64,000 nt of DNA from Amycolatopsis jiangsuensis (lineage in GTDB: Bacteria > Actinomycetota > Actinomycetes > Mycobacteriales > Pseudonocardiaceae). The DNA lies in NCBI RefSeq assembly GCF_014204865.1, contig NZ_JACHMG010000001.1, forward strand, positions 5,792,501 to 5,856,500, in the 5' to 3' direction. Shown piece by piece: positions 1 through 8,708 of the stretch (within the stretch, counting starts at the first letter, position 1; the number at the start of each line of letters is the position of its first letter). Below the pieces are notes generated by a model. The model had not been told where the DNA came from, ran no database searches, and saw only the letters and a list, made by a program, of their open reading frames with translations. A program made the position numbers and the translations under genes.

Positions 1-64
1 ACGGGGGAAAGCTAACCCGGCGGCAAGATCATGACAACTTCTTACCGACTTTCGTTGTAGCGCG

Positions 65-940
65 TCAGTGTTCACCGGGCAGCGCGAACAGGCCGTCCTT
101 GGTCTGCTCCAGCAGCCCATCGACCAGCAGCGAGTCGAGACAGCGGTCACGCTGGCCCGGTTCGTGCCACACCAGGTCCAGCCGGTCCTTCCCGACCGGT
201 CCTTCGCTGCCGCGCAGCACATCGAGCAGCCGTCCGCGTACCTGGCGGTCCGTCCCGGCGAACTTCTGCACCGGTTTCGCCGGGCCGCTGTACTCGGGCC
301 GGCCATTGTGCTGCCACGCGCATTCGGTGTGGATCGGGCAGTCCGCGCACCGCGGTGAACGTGCGGTGCAGACCAGCGCGCCCAGCTCCATCAACGCCGC
401 GGACAGCTTCGCCGCGGGTGCGTCGTCCGCGGGCAGCAGCGCCTCGACGTCGGCCATGTCCCGGGTGTTCGACGCCGGGCCCGCGTCACCCGCGCCGTGT
501 ACGGCCCGCGCGACGACTCGCCGGACGTTCGTGTCCACCACCGGTGCCCGCTGCCCGTAGGCGAACGCGGCGACCGCCCGCGCGGTGTAGGCGCCGATGC
601 CCGGCAAGGCGAGCAAGGTGTCCACATCGGACGGTACGACGTCACCGTGCTCGGCCGCGATCACCGTGGCCGCCGCGTGCAGCCGAAGCGCGCGCCGCGG
701 GTAGCCGAGCTTGCCCCAGGCCCGCACCACTTCTCCGGTGGTCTCCGCGGCGAGCGCCGAGGGCACCGGCCAGCGGGCCAGCCACTCCAGCCAGATCGGC
801 TGCACCCGCGAAACCGGGGTCTGCTGCAGCATGATCTCGCTGACCAGCACGCCCCACGCCGAGCAGCCCGGCTCCCGCCACGGCAGGTCCCGGCCGGCCT
901 CGGAAAACCAGTCGATCAGTACGTCGGTGTCCACAGCCAC
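65..940 (-). CDS. mutY: A/G-specific adenine glycosylase MutY
   Basis: DNA repair glycosylase that removes adenine mispaired with 8-oxoguanine. The 291-aa product has the HhH-GPD fold: the catalytic Glu is in SEIMLQQT (about residue 35), the helix-hairpin-helix is LPGIGAYTARA (about 110-120), and the catalytic Asp is in VVDTNVRR (about 135). A [4Fe-4S] cluster motif C-x6-C-x2-C-x5-C lies near residues 190-207. After it come only about 85 residues, so the NUDIX-like 8-oxoG recognition domain of E. coli MutY (about 350 aa) is shortened or absent, as is common in actinobacteria. Start ATG at 940. A carbonic anhydrase gene ends 23 bp upstream in the same orientation. The family call is secure. 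Confidence 0.95.
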   Translation of the reverse strand: MAVDTDVLIDWFSEAGRDLPWREPGCSAWGVLVSEIMLQQTPVSRVQPIWLEWLARWPVPSALAAETTGEVVRAWGKLGYPRRALRLHAAATVIAAEHGDVVPSDVDTLLALPGIGAYTARAVAAFAYGQRAPVVDTNVRRVVARAVHGAGDAGPASNTRDMADVEALLPADDAPAAKLSAALMELGALVCTARSPRCADCPIHTECAWQHNGRPEYSGPAKPVQKFAGTDRQVRGRLLDVLRGSEGPVGKDRLDLVWHEPGQRDRCLDSLLVDGLLEQTKDGLFALPGEH

Positions 941-963
941 CAGGACATTGAAACCGATGCGCG

Positions 964-1455
964 TCAGGCGACCTCGGTCAGGCTCCCTGCCTTCACGTCG
1001 TAGACGAATCCCCGGACGTTCTCGGTGTGCGGGAGGAACGCGCTGCGCCGAACCCGTTCGACCGAGGTGCGTACGCTGTCCTCGACCTTCCGGAACGCCT
1101 CGACCGCCCAGGTCGGACGCAGTCCGGTGGCGGTCTCCAGCTCGTCCTTGAAGTCATCGTCGGTCACCATGGACAGGCCGCACTCGGTGTGCTGCACGAT
1201 CAGCACCTCGCGAGTGCCGAGTTTGCGCTGACTCAGCGCGAGCGAACGGATCATGTCGTCGGTCACCACGCCGCCGCCATTGCGCAGCACGTGTGCCTCG
1301 CCTTGCAGCAGGCCGAAGATCTCGAACACGCGGATCCGCGCGTCCATGCAGGTGAGAATCGCGATCTGCATGGACGGCTTGGGCGAGGACCGGTCACCGG
1401 GAACGATGTTGCCGATTTCCTGGTTGCGCTTGAGCAACACGTCAATGGAGGTCAT
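964..1455 (-). CDS. Beta-class carbonic anhydrase
   Basis: Interconverts CO2 and bicarbonate in the cytoplasm. Zinc ligands are visible as Cys in LTCMDAR and His/Cys in QHTECG, with the catalytic Asp/Arg pair in MDAR. The product is about 163 aa, a compact single domain like the short mycobacterial type (Rv1284-like, from memory) rather than the longer CanB type. I prefer the ATG at 1455, because the purine-rich AAAGGTG ribosome site sits just before it; an in-frame GTG at 1461 overlaps that site. It shares orientation with mutY, 23 bp away, and may be co-transcribed. Confidence 0.92.
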   Translation of the reverse strand: MTSIDVLLKRNQEIGNIVPGDRSSPKPSMQIAILTCMDARIRVFEIFGLLQGEAHVLRNGGGVVTDDMIRSLALSQRKLGTREVLIVQHTECGLSMVTDDDFKDELETATGLRPTWAVEAFRKVEDSVRTSVERVRRSAFLPHTENVRGFVYDVKAGSLTEVA

Positions 1456-1557
1456 GGTCACCTTTCGGCCACGCTTCCCCGGCTACGCGGGCGGTTCGTT
1501 CCATGGAACCCGGCTCGGCCCGCTCGCACAATGCGGTGGGCGCGAAATCACCGGCGG

Positions 1558-2658
1558 TCAGCCGCCGAACCAGGGTTCCTCGACCGTGCGCGGCGGTGCC
1601 GAGGTGCGGCCCACCCGCAGGTCGGTGGGCAGCGTGATGATCTTCGGCCCGATCCGCTCGGCGGAGCCGAGCAGCAGCCGTCCGGCCACCTTGCCCTTCT
1701 CCAGTACCGGCTGGTGCACGGTGGTCAGGCCGGACCGCTCCGCCTCGGAAATCCCGTCGAAGCCGGTCACGGTCAGGTCGAGCGGGACCCGCAGGCCACG
1801 GCGTTCGGCCTCGGCCAGCGCGCCCAGCGCGAGGATGTCCGAGGTGCAGACGAGGGCGGTGACCTGCGGATAGGCGTCGAGCAGCTGCCGGGCCGCGGAG
1901 GCGCCGTCGTCCACCGTGTGGTCGAACCGCTCGACCACCGGCACGTTGGCCCAGTCGACGCCGGCGGTGGAGAACGCGGTGGCCAGCGACTCCAGCCGGG
2001 TGCGCTGGACGTGGAAGTGTGCGCTGCTCTGGCGTTCCGCGGTGACGAAGTCGTCGTTGCGCTCCCGCGCCAGGCGCATGCAGAGCACGCCGATCTGCCG
2101 GTGCCCGAGCGCCACCAGGTGGTCGGCGAGCTGGGTGACCGCGGCGGCGTCGTCCGGGCCGACCCGGTCGATGCCCTCGATGCGTGGCTGGTCGATGATC
2201 ACCGTGGGCACGGGCCGCTCGAGCACGGCCGCGAGATGCGGGTCGTCGTCCGGCACGGAGTACACGACGAAACCGTCCACGCCGGCGCGGTGCACCGCGG
2301 CGAGGTCCTCACGGCCCGGGCTCGCCGGGACGAGGTGCAGTCCGACCCCGGCGTCCTCGCAGGCCAGCGCGAGTCCTTCGAGCACGCCGACGGCGGCCGG
2401 ATCGCGGAAGGCGTAGGACAGGTTCTCGGTCAGCAGCAGACCGACCGCGCCGGCCTTGCGCGTGCGCAGCGAGCGGGCGACCGGGTCGGGGCCGGGATAA
2501 CCGAGCCGCCGTGCGGTCTCGAGCACCCGGCGGCGCAGCTCCGGGGACAGCTGATCCGGACGGTTGTAAGCATTGGAAACCGTGGTCCTGGACACCCCGA
2601 GCTCCGCCGCGAGCGACGCCAGTGTCGCCTGCCTCCGGGTGCGAATAGGACGGCTCAT
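1558..2658 (-). CDS. LacI-family transcriptional regulator
   Basis: DNA-binding repressor or activator of about 366 aa. The N-terminal LacI helix-turn-helix reads TLASLAAELGVSRTTVSNAY, followed by the hinge region LRTRKAG. A periplasmic-binding-protein-like effector domain fills the rest (GVDGFVVYSV, ADHLVALGHRQIGVL, TVTGFDGISEA). The ATG at 2658 places the HTH at the usual distance from the N terminus; an open frame runs 31 codons further upstream but looks non-coding. It is divergent from the znuABC operon 190 bp away. The effector is unknown: the DGIS ending and short hinge suggest a sugar or nucleoside sensor, not a metal sensor, so adjacency to the metal operon need not mean regulation of it. 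Confidence 0.93.
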   Translation of the reverse strand: MSRPIRTRRQATLASLAAELGVSRTTVSNAYNRPDQLSPELRRRVLETARRLGYPGPDPVARSLRTRKAGAVGLLLTENLSYAFRDPAAVGVLEGLALACEDAGVGLHLVPASPGREDLAAVHRAGVDGFVVYSVPDDDPHLAAVLERPVPTVIIDQPRIEGIDRVGPDDAAAVTQLADHLVALGHRQIGVLCMRLARERNDDFVTAERQSSAHFHVQRTRLESLATAFSTAGVDWANVPVVERFDHTVDDGASAARQLLDAYPQVTALVCTSDILALGALAEAERRGLRVPLDLTVTGFDGISEAERSGLTTVHQPVLEKGKVAGRLLLGSAERIGPKIITLPTDLRVGRTSAPPRTVEEPWFGG

Positions 2659-2794
2659 CCGCAAACCGTAACGGTTCAGATCGTTTTCCAGAAGCGACAC
2701 CCCTGTGGTGAGCGTCTCGATCCGCTGGGTGATCAGCAGGGGCTCAGCCACCCGGTCGAGCAGCTGCGGTCATACGGATGGGGTAAGGTGAATC

Positions 2795-2809
2795 TGACAA
2801 CGGTTTCCA
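2795..2809 (+). promoter_or_regulatory. Zur-like operator upstream of znuABC
   Basis: The 15-mer TGACAACGGTTTCCA matches the actinobacterial Zur box TGAAAATGATTTTCA at 11 of 15 positions and keeps 5 of 7 dyad pairs. It lies 42 bp before the znuA start codon, where a zinc-responsive repressor would block transcription. This is a motif match by eye only. Confidence 0.5.
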
Positions 2810-2850
2810 TTAACAGTTCCAGTGCTCACCACAGTGATCAGGAGTGCCCG

Positions 2851-3768
2851 ATGACTTCCCGTCGCACGAGAGCCGTGCTCGCCGCCGCCTCGGCTCTGTC
2901 CGTCCTCGCGCTCGGAGCCTGCTCCGGAACTTCCTCGGACGACTCCGGGTCGTCTCCCGCGGCCGGCGCGGGAGACCGGGTGAAGGTCGTCGCCGCCACC
3001 GATGTGTGGGGCAGCGTCGTTTCCGCGGTCGGCGGCGACCAGGTACAGGTCACTTCGATCATCGACGATCCGTCCGCGGATCCGCATTCGTACGAGACCA
3101 CCGCGGACGACGCCCTCGCCGCGAAGGACGCGAAGCTCACGCTGGCCAACGGCGGCGGCTACGACGACTTCTTCACCAAGCTCACCGAGCAGTCCACGGA
3201 CGCGAAGAAGCTCGTGGCCTACGACATCGCCGCGACCGGCGACGAGAACGAGCACGTCTGGTACGACCTGCCCGGCGTGGAGAAGGTCGCCGACCAGGTC
3301 GCCGCGGCGCTCGGCGAGATCCAGCCCGCAGGCAAGCAGACCTTCGACGACAACGCCAAGGCGTTCAAGGGTCAGCTGGACGGCCTGATCGCGAAGGCGG
3401 GCGAGGTGGGCACCGCGCATCCCGGCAGCAAGGTCGTGGTCACCGAACCGGTCGCGCACTACCTGCTGCAGAGCGCGAAGCTCGGCGACGCCACACCCAA
3501 GGCGTTCTCGGACGCGGTGGAGAACGAGACCGACGTGCCCGCCGACGCGGTCGCCCAGTTCACCCAGCTGATCAAGGGCAAGCAGGTACAGGCGCTGGTG
3601 AACAACGTGCAGACGACCACCCCGCTGACCGAGCAGGCGGTCGGTGACGCGAAGGCGGCGGGGGTGCCGGTGGTGGACGTGGCCGAGACGCTGCCCGCCG
3701 GTGTCAAGGGTTACATTGACTGGATGACCAAGGAAGTGGACTCGCTGTCCGGAGCGCTGAACAGCTGA
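2851..3768 (+). CDS. znuA: Zinc/manganese ABC transporter substrate-binding lipoprotein (ZnuA-like)
   Basis: Extracytoplasmic metal-binding component of a cluster A-I ABC importer. The 305-aa product starts with a lipoprotein signal peptide ending in the lipobox LGAC (about residues 20-23), so it should be anchored to the outer face of the membrane. Candidate metal ligands are His in DPHSYE, EHVWYD and VAHYLL, plus a late acidic residue. The His-rich loop of E. coli ZnuA is absent, so zinc versus manganese cannot be decided from the protein; the Zur-like site argues for zinc. AGGAG precedes the ATG. The stop overlaps the ATG of the ATPase gene (TGATG), indicating translational coupling. Confidence 0.92.
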   Translation: MTSRRTRAVLAAASALSVLALGACSGTSSDDSGSSPAAGAGDRVKVVAATDVWGSVVSAVGGDQVQVTSIIDDPSADPHSYETTADDALAAKDAKLTLANGGGYDDFFTKLTEQSTDAKKLVAYDIAATGDENEHVWYDLPGVEKVADQVAAALGEIQPAGKQTFDDNAKAFKGQLDGLIAKAGEVGTAHPGSKVVVTEPVAHYLLQSAKLGDATPKAFSDAVENETDVPADAVAQFTQLIKGKQVQALVNNVQTTTPLTEQAVGDAKAAGVPVVDVAETLPAGVKGYIDWMTKEVDSLSGALNS

Positions 3769-4604
3769 TGTCCGTGTCGCTTCCCGAGGCCCGTCCCGCG
3801 GTGCGCATCCGCGGGGCGGGGCTCGCGTTCGGCACCCGCACGCTGTGGTCCGGCCTGGATCTCGACGTGGAGCACGGGGAGTTCCTCGCCGTGCTCGGCC
3901 CCAACGGTTCCGGCAAGAGCAGCCTGCTGAAGGCGTTGCTCGGCACGCAGCGGCTGTCCGGGGGAGCGGTGCAGATCGCGGGCGGGCGTCCCGGCGGGGC
4001 CAACCGCGAGGTCGGCTACATCCCGCAGCAGCGCGCGATCGATGATTCCCTGACGATGCGCGGTGTGGACCTGGTCGGCCTCGGGCTCGACGGGCATCGG
4101 TGGGGCACCGGCGTGACCGGGATCCGCGCCCGCCGCCGCCGGGTCGCCGAGGCGATCGAAGCCGTCGGCGGAACCCGGTACGCGAAGCAGCCGGTCGGGC
4201 GCCTGTCCGGTGGTGAGCAGCAGCGGCTGCGGGTCGCGCAGGCGCTGGTGGGTGACCCGTCGGTGTTGCTGTGCGACGAGCCGTTGCTGTCGCTGGACCT
4301 CGCGCACCAGCGCGCGGTGAGCGAGCTGATCGACGCGCGGCGCCGCGAAGCGGGCACAGCGGTGCTTTTCGTGACCCACGAGATCAACCCGGTGCTGCAG
4401 TTCGTCGACCGGGTGCTGTACCTGGTCAACGGTCAGTTCCGGATCGGCAAGCCGGACGAGGTGATGACCTCCGAAACGCTGTCGCAGCTGTACGGCACGC
4501 GAGTCGAGGTCCTGCGCGTCGGCGGCCAGATCCACATCGCCGGTGCGCAGAGCGCGCTGTGCGAGGACGAACCGCACCACCACGAGCAGGAAGCAGTGAG
4601 CTGA
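3768..4604 (+). CDS. znuC: Metal ABC transporter ATP-binding protein (ZnuC-like)
   Basis: Cytoplasmic ATPase of the importer, 278 aa. It shows Walker A GPNGSGKSS (about residue 44), signature LSGGEQQR, Walker B VLLCDEP and the H-loop VTHE. The C terminus ends in a short His-rich stretch (DEPHHHEQ) that could touch metal; that role is inference. Its ATG overlaps the substrate-binding gene stop by one base, and the permease follows 12 bp after the stop. Confidence 0.95.
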   Translation: MSVSLPEARPAVRIRGAGLAFGTRTLWSGLDLDVEHGEFLAVLGPNGSGKSSLLKALLGTQRLSGGAVQIAGGRPGGANREVGYIPQQRAIDDSLTMRGVDLVGLGLDGHRWGTGVTGIRARRRRVAEAIEAVGGTRYAKQPVGRLSGGEQQRLRVAQALVGDPSVLLCDEPLLSLDLAHQRAVSELIDARRREAGTAVLFVTHEINPVLQFVDRVLYLVNGQFRIGKPDEVMTSETLSQLYGTRVEVLRVGGQIHIAGAQSALCEDEPHHHEQEAVS

Positions 4605-4616
4605 GCCTTGGACGGC

Positions 4617-5498
4617 ATGTTCGACTTCGCCAAGACCTGGGATCTGATCACCGCCCTTCCCGGCGTGCAGACCGCGCTGGTCGCCGCCGCGGTACTCGGC
4701 CTCGTCGCCGGGATCCTCGGGCCGCTGATCGTGATGCGGCACATGTCGTTCGCCGTGCACGGCACGTCGGAGCTGGCGTTCACCGGTGCGGCCGGCGCCC
4801 TGCTGCTCGGCGTCGGCGTGGAGTACGGCGCGCTGGCCGGCGCGGTGGCCGCGGCGCTGCTGCTCGGTATCCTCGGCACCCGCGACGCCGACCGCGATTC
4901 GGTGATCGGCGTGATCCTGTCCTTCGGGCTGGGCATGGGCGTGCTGCTGCTGTCGTTCTACAAAGGACGCTCGGGCAACAAGTTCGGCATTCTCACCGGT
5001 CAGATCATCACGGTGGACAGCACGAACCTGACCGCACTGGTGGTTTCCGCGGTCGCGGTGCTGGCCGTGCTGGCGGCGGTGTACCGGCCGCTGCTGTTCG
5101 CGAGCGTGGACCGTGCGGTGGCCGAAGCGCGCGGCGTACCGGTGAAGACCCTGACCGTGGTCTTCGCGCTGCTGGTGGGAGTCTCGACCGCGTTGAGCGT
5201 GCAGATCGTCGGCTCGCTGCTGGTGGTCGCGCTGATGGTCACGCCGGCCGCGGCCGCCGCCCGCGTCACTGCGAGCCCCTTGCGCACGACGGTGCTCTCG
5301 GTGGTTTTCGCCGAGGTCGCCGCACTGGGCGGCATCGTGCTTTCGCTCGCACCGGGCCTGCCGGTGAGCGCGTTCGTCACGGCGATCTCGTTCCTGATCT
5401 ACCTCGTCTGCCGGGTGATCGCCTGGGCGCGCGACCGCAGCCGCGGTGTGCGCAGCCCGCGCGACACCGTCGAGACCGCGCCGGTCCCGGTCGGCTGA
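4617..5498 (+). CDS. znuB: Metal ABC transporter permease (ZnuB-like)
   Basis: Integral membrane permease of the zinc/manganese importer, about 293 aa with roughly eight hydrophobic segments. The family hallmark is visible around MRHMSFAVHGTSELAFTGAA and in the late VGSLLVVALMVTPAAAAA segment. The ATG at 4617 (MFDFAKTW) is preferred to an in-frame TTG at 4608. It closes the three-gene operon. The next gene is convergent, 33 bp away, with no strong terminator hairpin visible between them. Confidence 0.93.
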   Translation: MFDFAKTWDLITALPGVQTALVAAAVLGLVAGILGPLIVMRHMSFAVHGTSELAFTGAAGALLLGVGVEYGALAGAVAAALLLGILGTRDADRDSVIGVILSFGLGMGVLLLSFYKGRSGNKFGILTGQIITVDSTNLTALVVSAVAVLAVLAAVYRPLLFASVDRAVAEARGVPVKTLTVVFALLVGVSTALSVQIVGSLLVVALMVTPAAAAARVTASPLRTTVLSVVFAEVAALGGIVLSLAPGLPVSAFVTAISFLIYLVCRVIAWARDRSRGVRSPRDTVETAPVPVG

Positions 5499-5531
5499 CC
5501 CCTGGTCCGGGCGGACAGGAACCGAAGAGAC

Positions 5532-6839
5532 TCAGCGAATCGGGTGCTGAGCCAGCTTCGCCTTCACGTTCTTGATGAAGCCCTCGTCGGTGAACGGCAC
5601 CAGGCCGCCGCTGACGTTGCGCTCCACCGCCTGGAGCACGACCACCTGCGAGTTCACGAACTGGTCGACCGCCTGTGCCTGCGTTGTCTTGTCGGTCGAA
5701 TAGGCAAGGTAGGTCAGATTCGTGAACGCCGCGTCGAGGTAACGCGACGAGGCGAGGCTGAACGAGTCGCCGTAGACGAGCGTGCGCCGGCCGATCGTGC
5801 CGGGCAGCGGTGCGGCGGTGCGGTGCACCGGCTGGTCGATGTTGCCGATGAACTCCGTCGCCCGGTCGGTGAAGCCGTCCGGGCGCAGGGTGTACATCGT
5901 GTTGGTCTTCTTGACGCCCGATTTGCCCAGCAGCAGCGGCAGATCGGCGATCGCGTCGTACTGGCTCGACGGTGCGGACCGCCAGGTGTCGGTGGTGCCC
6001 GGCTGCAGCTTGTCGACCAGTGCGCGGGCCAGCACCAGGCCGCCCTCGTCGCGCCAGTGGGTGTCGTTCGGCGCGTAGATCGGCTTGCCGACCCGTGCGG
6101 CCGCCGCGGCGAGCGCCGGGCGCAGGTCGAGCGAATGCCCCTCCGTGGTGATCTTGTACCAGTCGTTCGGCGCCGCGGCCTGTGAGCATTCCTTGCCCGG
6201 GTAGCTGGCGGGCAGGAACTGCGGCACCATCGTCGACTTGTCCGGCGTCACCACGAACACGAACTTCCGGCCGGAGGCCTCCACCGCCGCGCGCAGCTCC
6301 TCGACCTTCTTCATCGTGGTGTCGACGTCCTGGGCCGGCGAGCACTTCGCCTCGGCGTCGTAGCCGTAGTAGAGCCAACCGTCGGCGCCCTGCACCACGT
6401 TGCGGTACCCGGCCTGGCTGGTGCCCGGCAGGGTCGGCCCGGACTTCGGTGCGCTGGGTGACTGCGGCGGCGCCGGGATCGGCCCGGCGTTCGCCGCCGA
6501 TCCCTGGTCCAGCGGCGGCTCCTCGCCGAAGACGCCCCGGCTCACCGCGCCGGCGGCGTCGATCGCGCCGGCCCGGAAGGACAGCTGGTCGGTGGCCCAG
6601 TCCGGCAGTCCGGTGAAGAACCCGAAGCCGTCGCCCAGGCTGGGGAAACCGGCCAGCTTGTGGTTCTCGATCTCGCCGGGGCGCACGCCGAACACCCACA
6701 GCAGTGCCGGGGTCATGAAGAACAGCAACGCGGCGACCAGTGCGGTCAGCTGCCGTTTACCGTGCCGGGGGCGGTGCAGCGCGTGCTCGCGAGGCAGGTA
6801 GGCCTCGTGCACGGCGGGCAGCTGGGGCGGTTCGGACAC
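5532..6839 (-). CDS. Membrane-anchored SGNH/AlgX-like acyltransferase
   Basis: 435-aa protein with one N-terminal membrane segment (about residues 30-52), a low-complexity linker rich in Pro/Ala/Ser (about 105-140), and an extracytoplasmic AlgX/AlgJ-type SGNH-like domain. The signature residues are DTHW (about 260) and GDSFS (about 356), the Asp-His and Ser of the O-acetyltransfer triad in alginate and related polysaccharide acetylases. Such proteins accept acyl groups from an MBOAT membrane protein; an MBOAT gene lies about 20 kb away (27278-28711) and is a plausible partner, though linkage is not proof. GTG start at 6839. The polymer modified is unknown. Confidence 0.8.
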   Translation of the reverse strand: MSEPPQLPAVHEAYLPREHALHRPRHGKRQLTALVAALLFFMTPALLWVFGVRPGEIENHKLAGFPSLGDGFGFFTGLPDWATDQLSFRAGAIDAAGAVSRGVFGEEPPLDQGSAANAGPIPAPPQSPSAPKSGPTLPGTSQAGYRNVVQGADGWLYYGYDAEAKCSPAQDVDTTMKKVEELRAAVEASGRKFVFVVTPDKSTMVPQFLPASYPGKECSQAAAPNDWYKITTEGHSLDLRPALAAAAARVGKPIYAPNDTHWRDEGGLVLARALVDKLQPGTTDTWRSAPSSQYDAIADLPLLLGKSGVKKTNTMYTLRPDGFTDRATEFIGNIDQPVHRTAAPLPGTIGRRTLVYGDSFSLASSRYLDAAFTNLTYLAYSTDKTTQAQAVDQFVNSQVVVLQAVERNVSGGLVPFTDEGFIKNVKAKLAQHPIR

Positions 6840-6889
6840 GCCCTCACGTTAGTCACTTCGGGTGAGACCGGTGCGAGGAACACCCGAAC

Positions 6890-8113
6890 TCAGCCGAGCA
6901 TCAGGAGAACCTGCAGTTCACCCACGACGAAGCCGATCACCCCGCCGACCGCGATCAGCTTCCACTCGTCCTGGCGGAACGCCGGACGCAGCAGCCCCTC
7001 GAACTCCAGCGGCGTGAGTTCGAGCATCCGCTGCTCCACCATTTTCGCCACGTCCATCGCCTGGGTGAGGTAGCCCTCGGCGTGCCGGACGGTCAGCGGC
7101 AGCTCGGCCAGCGCCCGCTGCGCCGCGGCGTGTTTCATCTCCGTCAGCCGGTGCGTGCCGACCGCGAGCGCGACCATCGGACGGGCGGCGCTCACCTGCG
7201 CGTCCACGGCGTGCCCCACCGCGCGTTCGACCATGCCCACGAGCCGGTCGGACTTCGGCCCGCGCAGCAGCGCGTCGAGCAGGTTCGGCACGGTCAGCAC
7301 CTCGTTGGCGACCAGCTCGCCGTACTGGCGGGCGACCTCCGCGCGGCGCCGCTGGAACTTGCCCTGCACGATCACCCGGCCCACCCGCACCGGCTCCCGC
7401 GGCAGGAAGATCATCTTGATCGCCAGCCAGTCGGTGAACAGCCCGATCGCGCCGCCGAACAGCGGCAGCACGAGGGGTTCGCGGGTGAACGCCCACACCA
7501 CGGCCTGCACCAGCCCCAGCCCGAAGCCGAAGAAGATCCCGGCCCTGGCGATGAACGTCATCTCCGGCCGGGACGTTTCCCGGATCAGCCGCACCAGCAG
7601 CGCCCGGTCGCGGGTGAGCCGTTCGACGGTCATGTGCCGGACGTCGAGTACCTCCTCGAGGTTCTCGCGGACCTCGTCGAGGAACTCCCGCACCAGCTGC
7701 GGGGTGCTGGACTGGACTTGCTTGATCAACATTTCCTGGGCCAGCGTGGGCAGCATTTCCCACAGCCGTGGGTGGTGCTGTTCGAGGACCTCGCGGGCGA
7801 TGCCGTCGACCGCGCGCAGCAGCGGCTGTTCCAGCTCGCGGGTGACGAGGACCGGATCGACCCGGGCGAAGACCTCTTTGATGTCCAGCAGGTTCGCGGT
7901 GAGCAGGTCGGTCGCGATCGCGGCCATCCGGCCACCGTGTTGGGGGACCACGCCCTGCCAGCCGAGGAACGGGCGGATCCCGGTGAACTCCAGCGGCCGG
8001 AACATCATCTCGATCGCGACGCGCTTGGTGACGTAGCCGATCAGGGCGGCGATGAACGGCATCGAGGCGTACACCGGCCAGTGCCGCGCGAGATCGTCCA
8101 GTACCGCGTCCAC
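6890..8113 (-). CDS. DUF445 family membrane protein
   Basis: Intact 407-aa member of the DUF445 family. It has an N-terminal hydrophobic segment followed by the conserved stretch IGYVTKRVAIEMMFRPLE, a central hydrophobic pair, then LAIKMIFLPREP, and a C-terminal membrane anchor (WKLIAVGGVIGFVVGELQVL). The GTG start at 8113 is preceded by GGAGGGAGG. The biochemical role of the family is not established. A second, truncated copy lies 51 bp upstream in the same orientation, so this is a decayed tandem duplication. Confidence 0.9.
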   Translation of the reverse strand: MDAVLDDLARHWPVYASMPFIAALIGYVTKRVAIEMMFRPLEFTGIRPFLGWQGVVPQHGGRMAAIATDLLTANLLDIKEVFARVDPVLVTRELEQPLLRAVDGIAREVLEQHHPRLWEMLPTLAQEMLIKQVQSSTPQLVREFLDEVRENLEEVLDVRHMTVERLTRDRALLVRLIRETSRPEMTFIARAGIFFGFGLGLVQAVVWAFTREPLVLPLFGGAIGLFTDWLAIKMIFLPREPVRVGRVIVQGKFQRRRAEVARQYGELVANEVLTVPNLLDALLRGPKSDRLVGMVERAVGHAVDAQVSAARPMVALAVGTHRLTEMKHAAAQRALAELPLTVRHAEGYLTQAMDVAKMVEQRMLELTPLEFEGLLRPAFRQDEWKLIAVGGVIGFVVGELQVLLMLG

Positions 8114-8164
8114 CGGGCCTCCCTCCGGCTCCGGCGAAACCGTATCGCACCTGGCCGGAGGTGG

Positions 8165-8708
8165 TCAGTGGAGCAGCAGCAGCGCCTGCAGCTCGCCGAC
8201 CAGCCCGCCGATCACCGCGCCGACCGTGATCAGTTTCCATTCGTCCTGGCGGAACGCCGGGCGCAGCAGTTCTTCGAATTCGAGCGGGGTGAGCCCGCGC
8301 ATCCGCCCCACGATCGTGTTACGCACGTCCAGTGCGTTGACCGCGTACTCCTCGGCGTGCCGGATGGTCTCCGGTACCCGCTCCGCGGCTTTCGCGGCGG
8401 CGGCCTGCTTCATTTCCTGGAACCGTTTCGTGCCCACGGCGATCGCCACGAACGGCTTCACCACGCTCGCCTGTGCGTCGATCGTCTTCTGGACCTCCCG
8501 GCTGATCATGGTGAACAGCCGGTCCGCTTTCGGTCCGCGCAGCACGGCTTCCAGCAGGTTCGGCACGGTGATGATTTCCCGGGCGATCATGTCGCCGTAG
8601 TCGGCGGCCACCTCGTCGCGCCGCTTCTGGAAAACGCCCTGCCAGGTGTAAAGGCCGAAAAATCGCCTCGGCTCCCGCGGCAGGAAGATCATCTTGAGGG
8701 CCAGCCAG
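8165..8708 (-). pseudogene. 5'-truncated DUF445 gene
   Basis: About 181 codons match the C-terminal 45 percent of the neighbouring DUF445 protein. The match starts at WLALKMIFLPREP, continues through ITVPNLLEAVLRGPK, and ends in the membrane anchor VGAVIGGLVGELQALLLLH. Homology stops abruptly near 8708. Upstream the frame stays open for about 250 codons of Arg/Pro/Gly-rich junk without any DUF445 N-terminal half or credible start. I read it as a decayed duplicate whose 5' half was replaced by repeat-rich DNA. Confidence 0.8.

Noticed and set aside
1498..1509. GTTCCATGGAAC palindrome upstream of the carbonic anhydrase
   Set aside because: A perfect 12-mer, but it lies about 45 bp before the start with no recognisable promoter elements and no regulator class to match; chance is likely.
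1027..2850. Long plus-strand frame ahead of znuA
   Set aside because: It is antisense to the carbonic anhydrase and LacI genes and lacks any domain. The real gene starts at the ATG at 2851, with lipobox and ribosome site.
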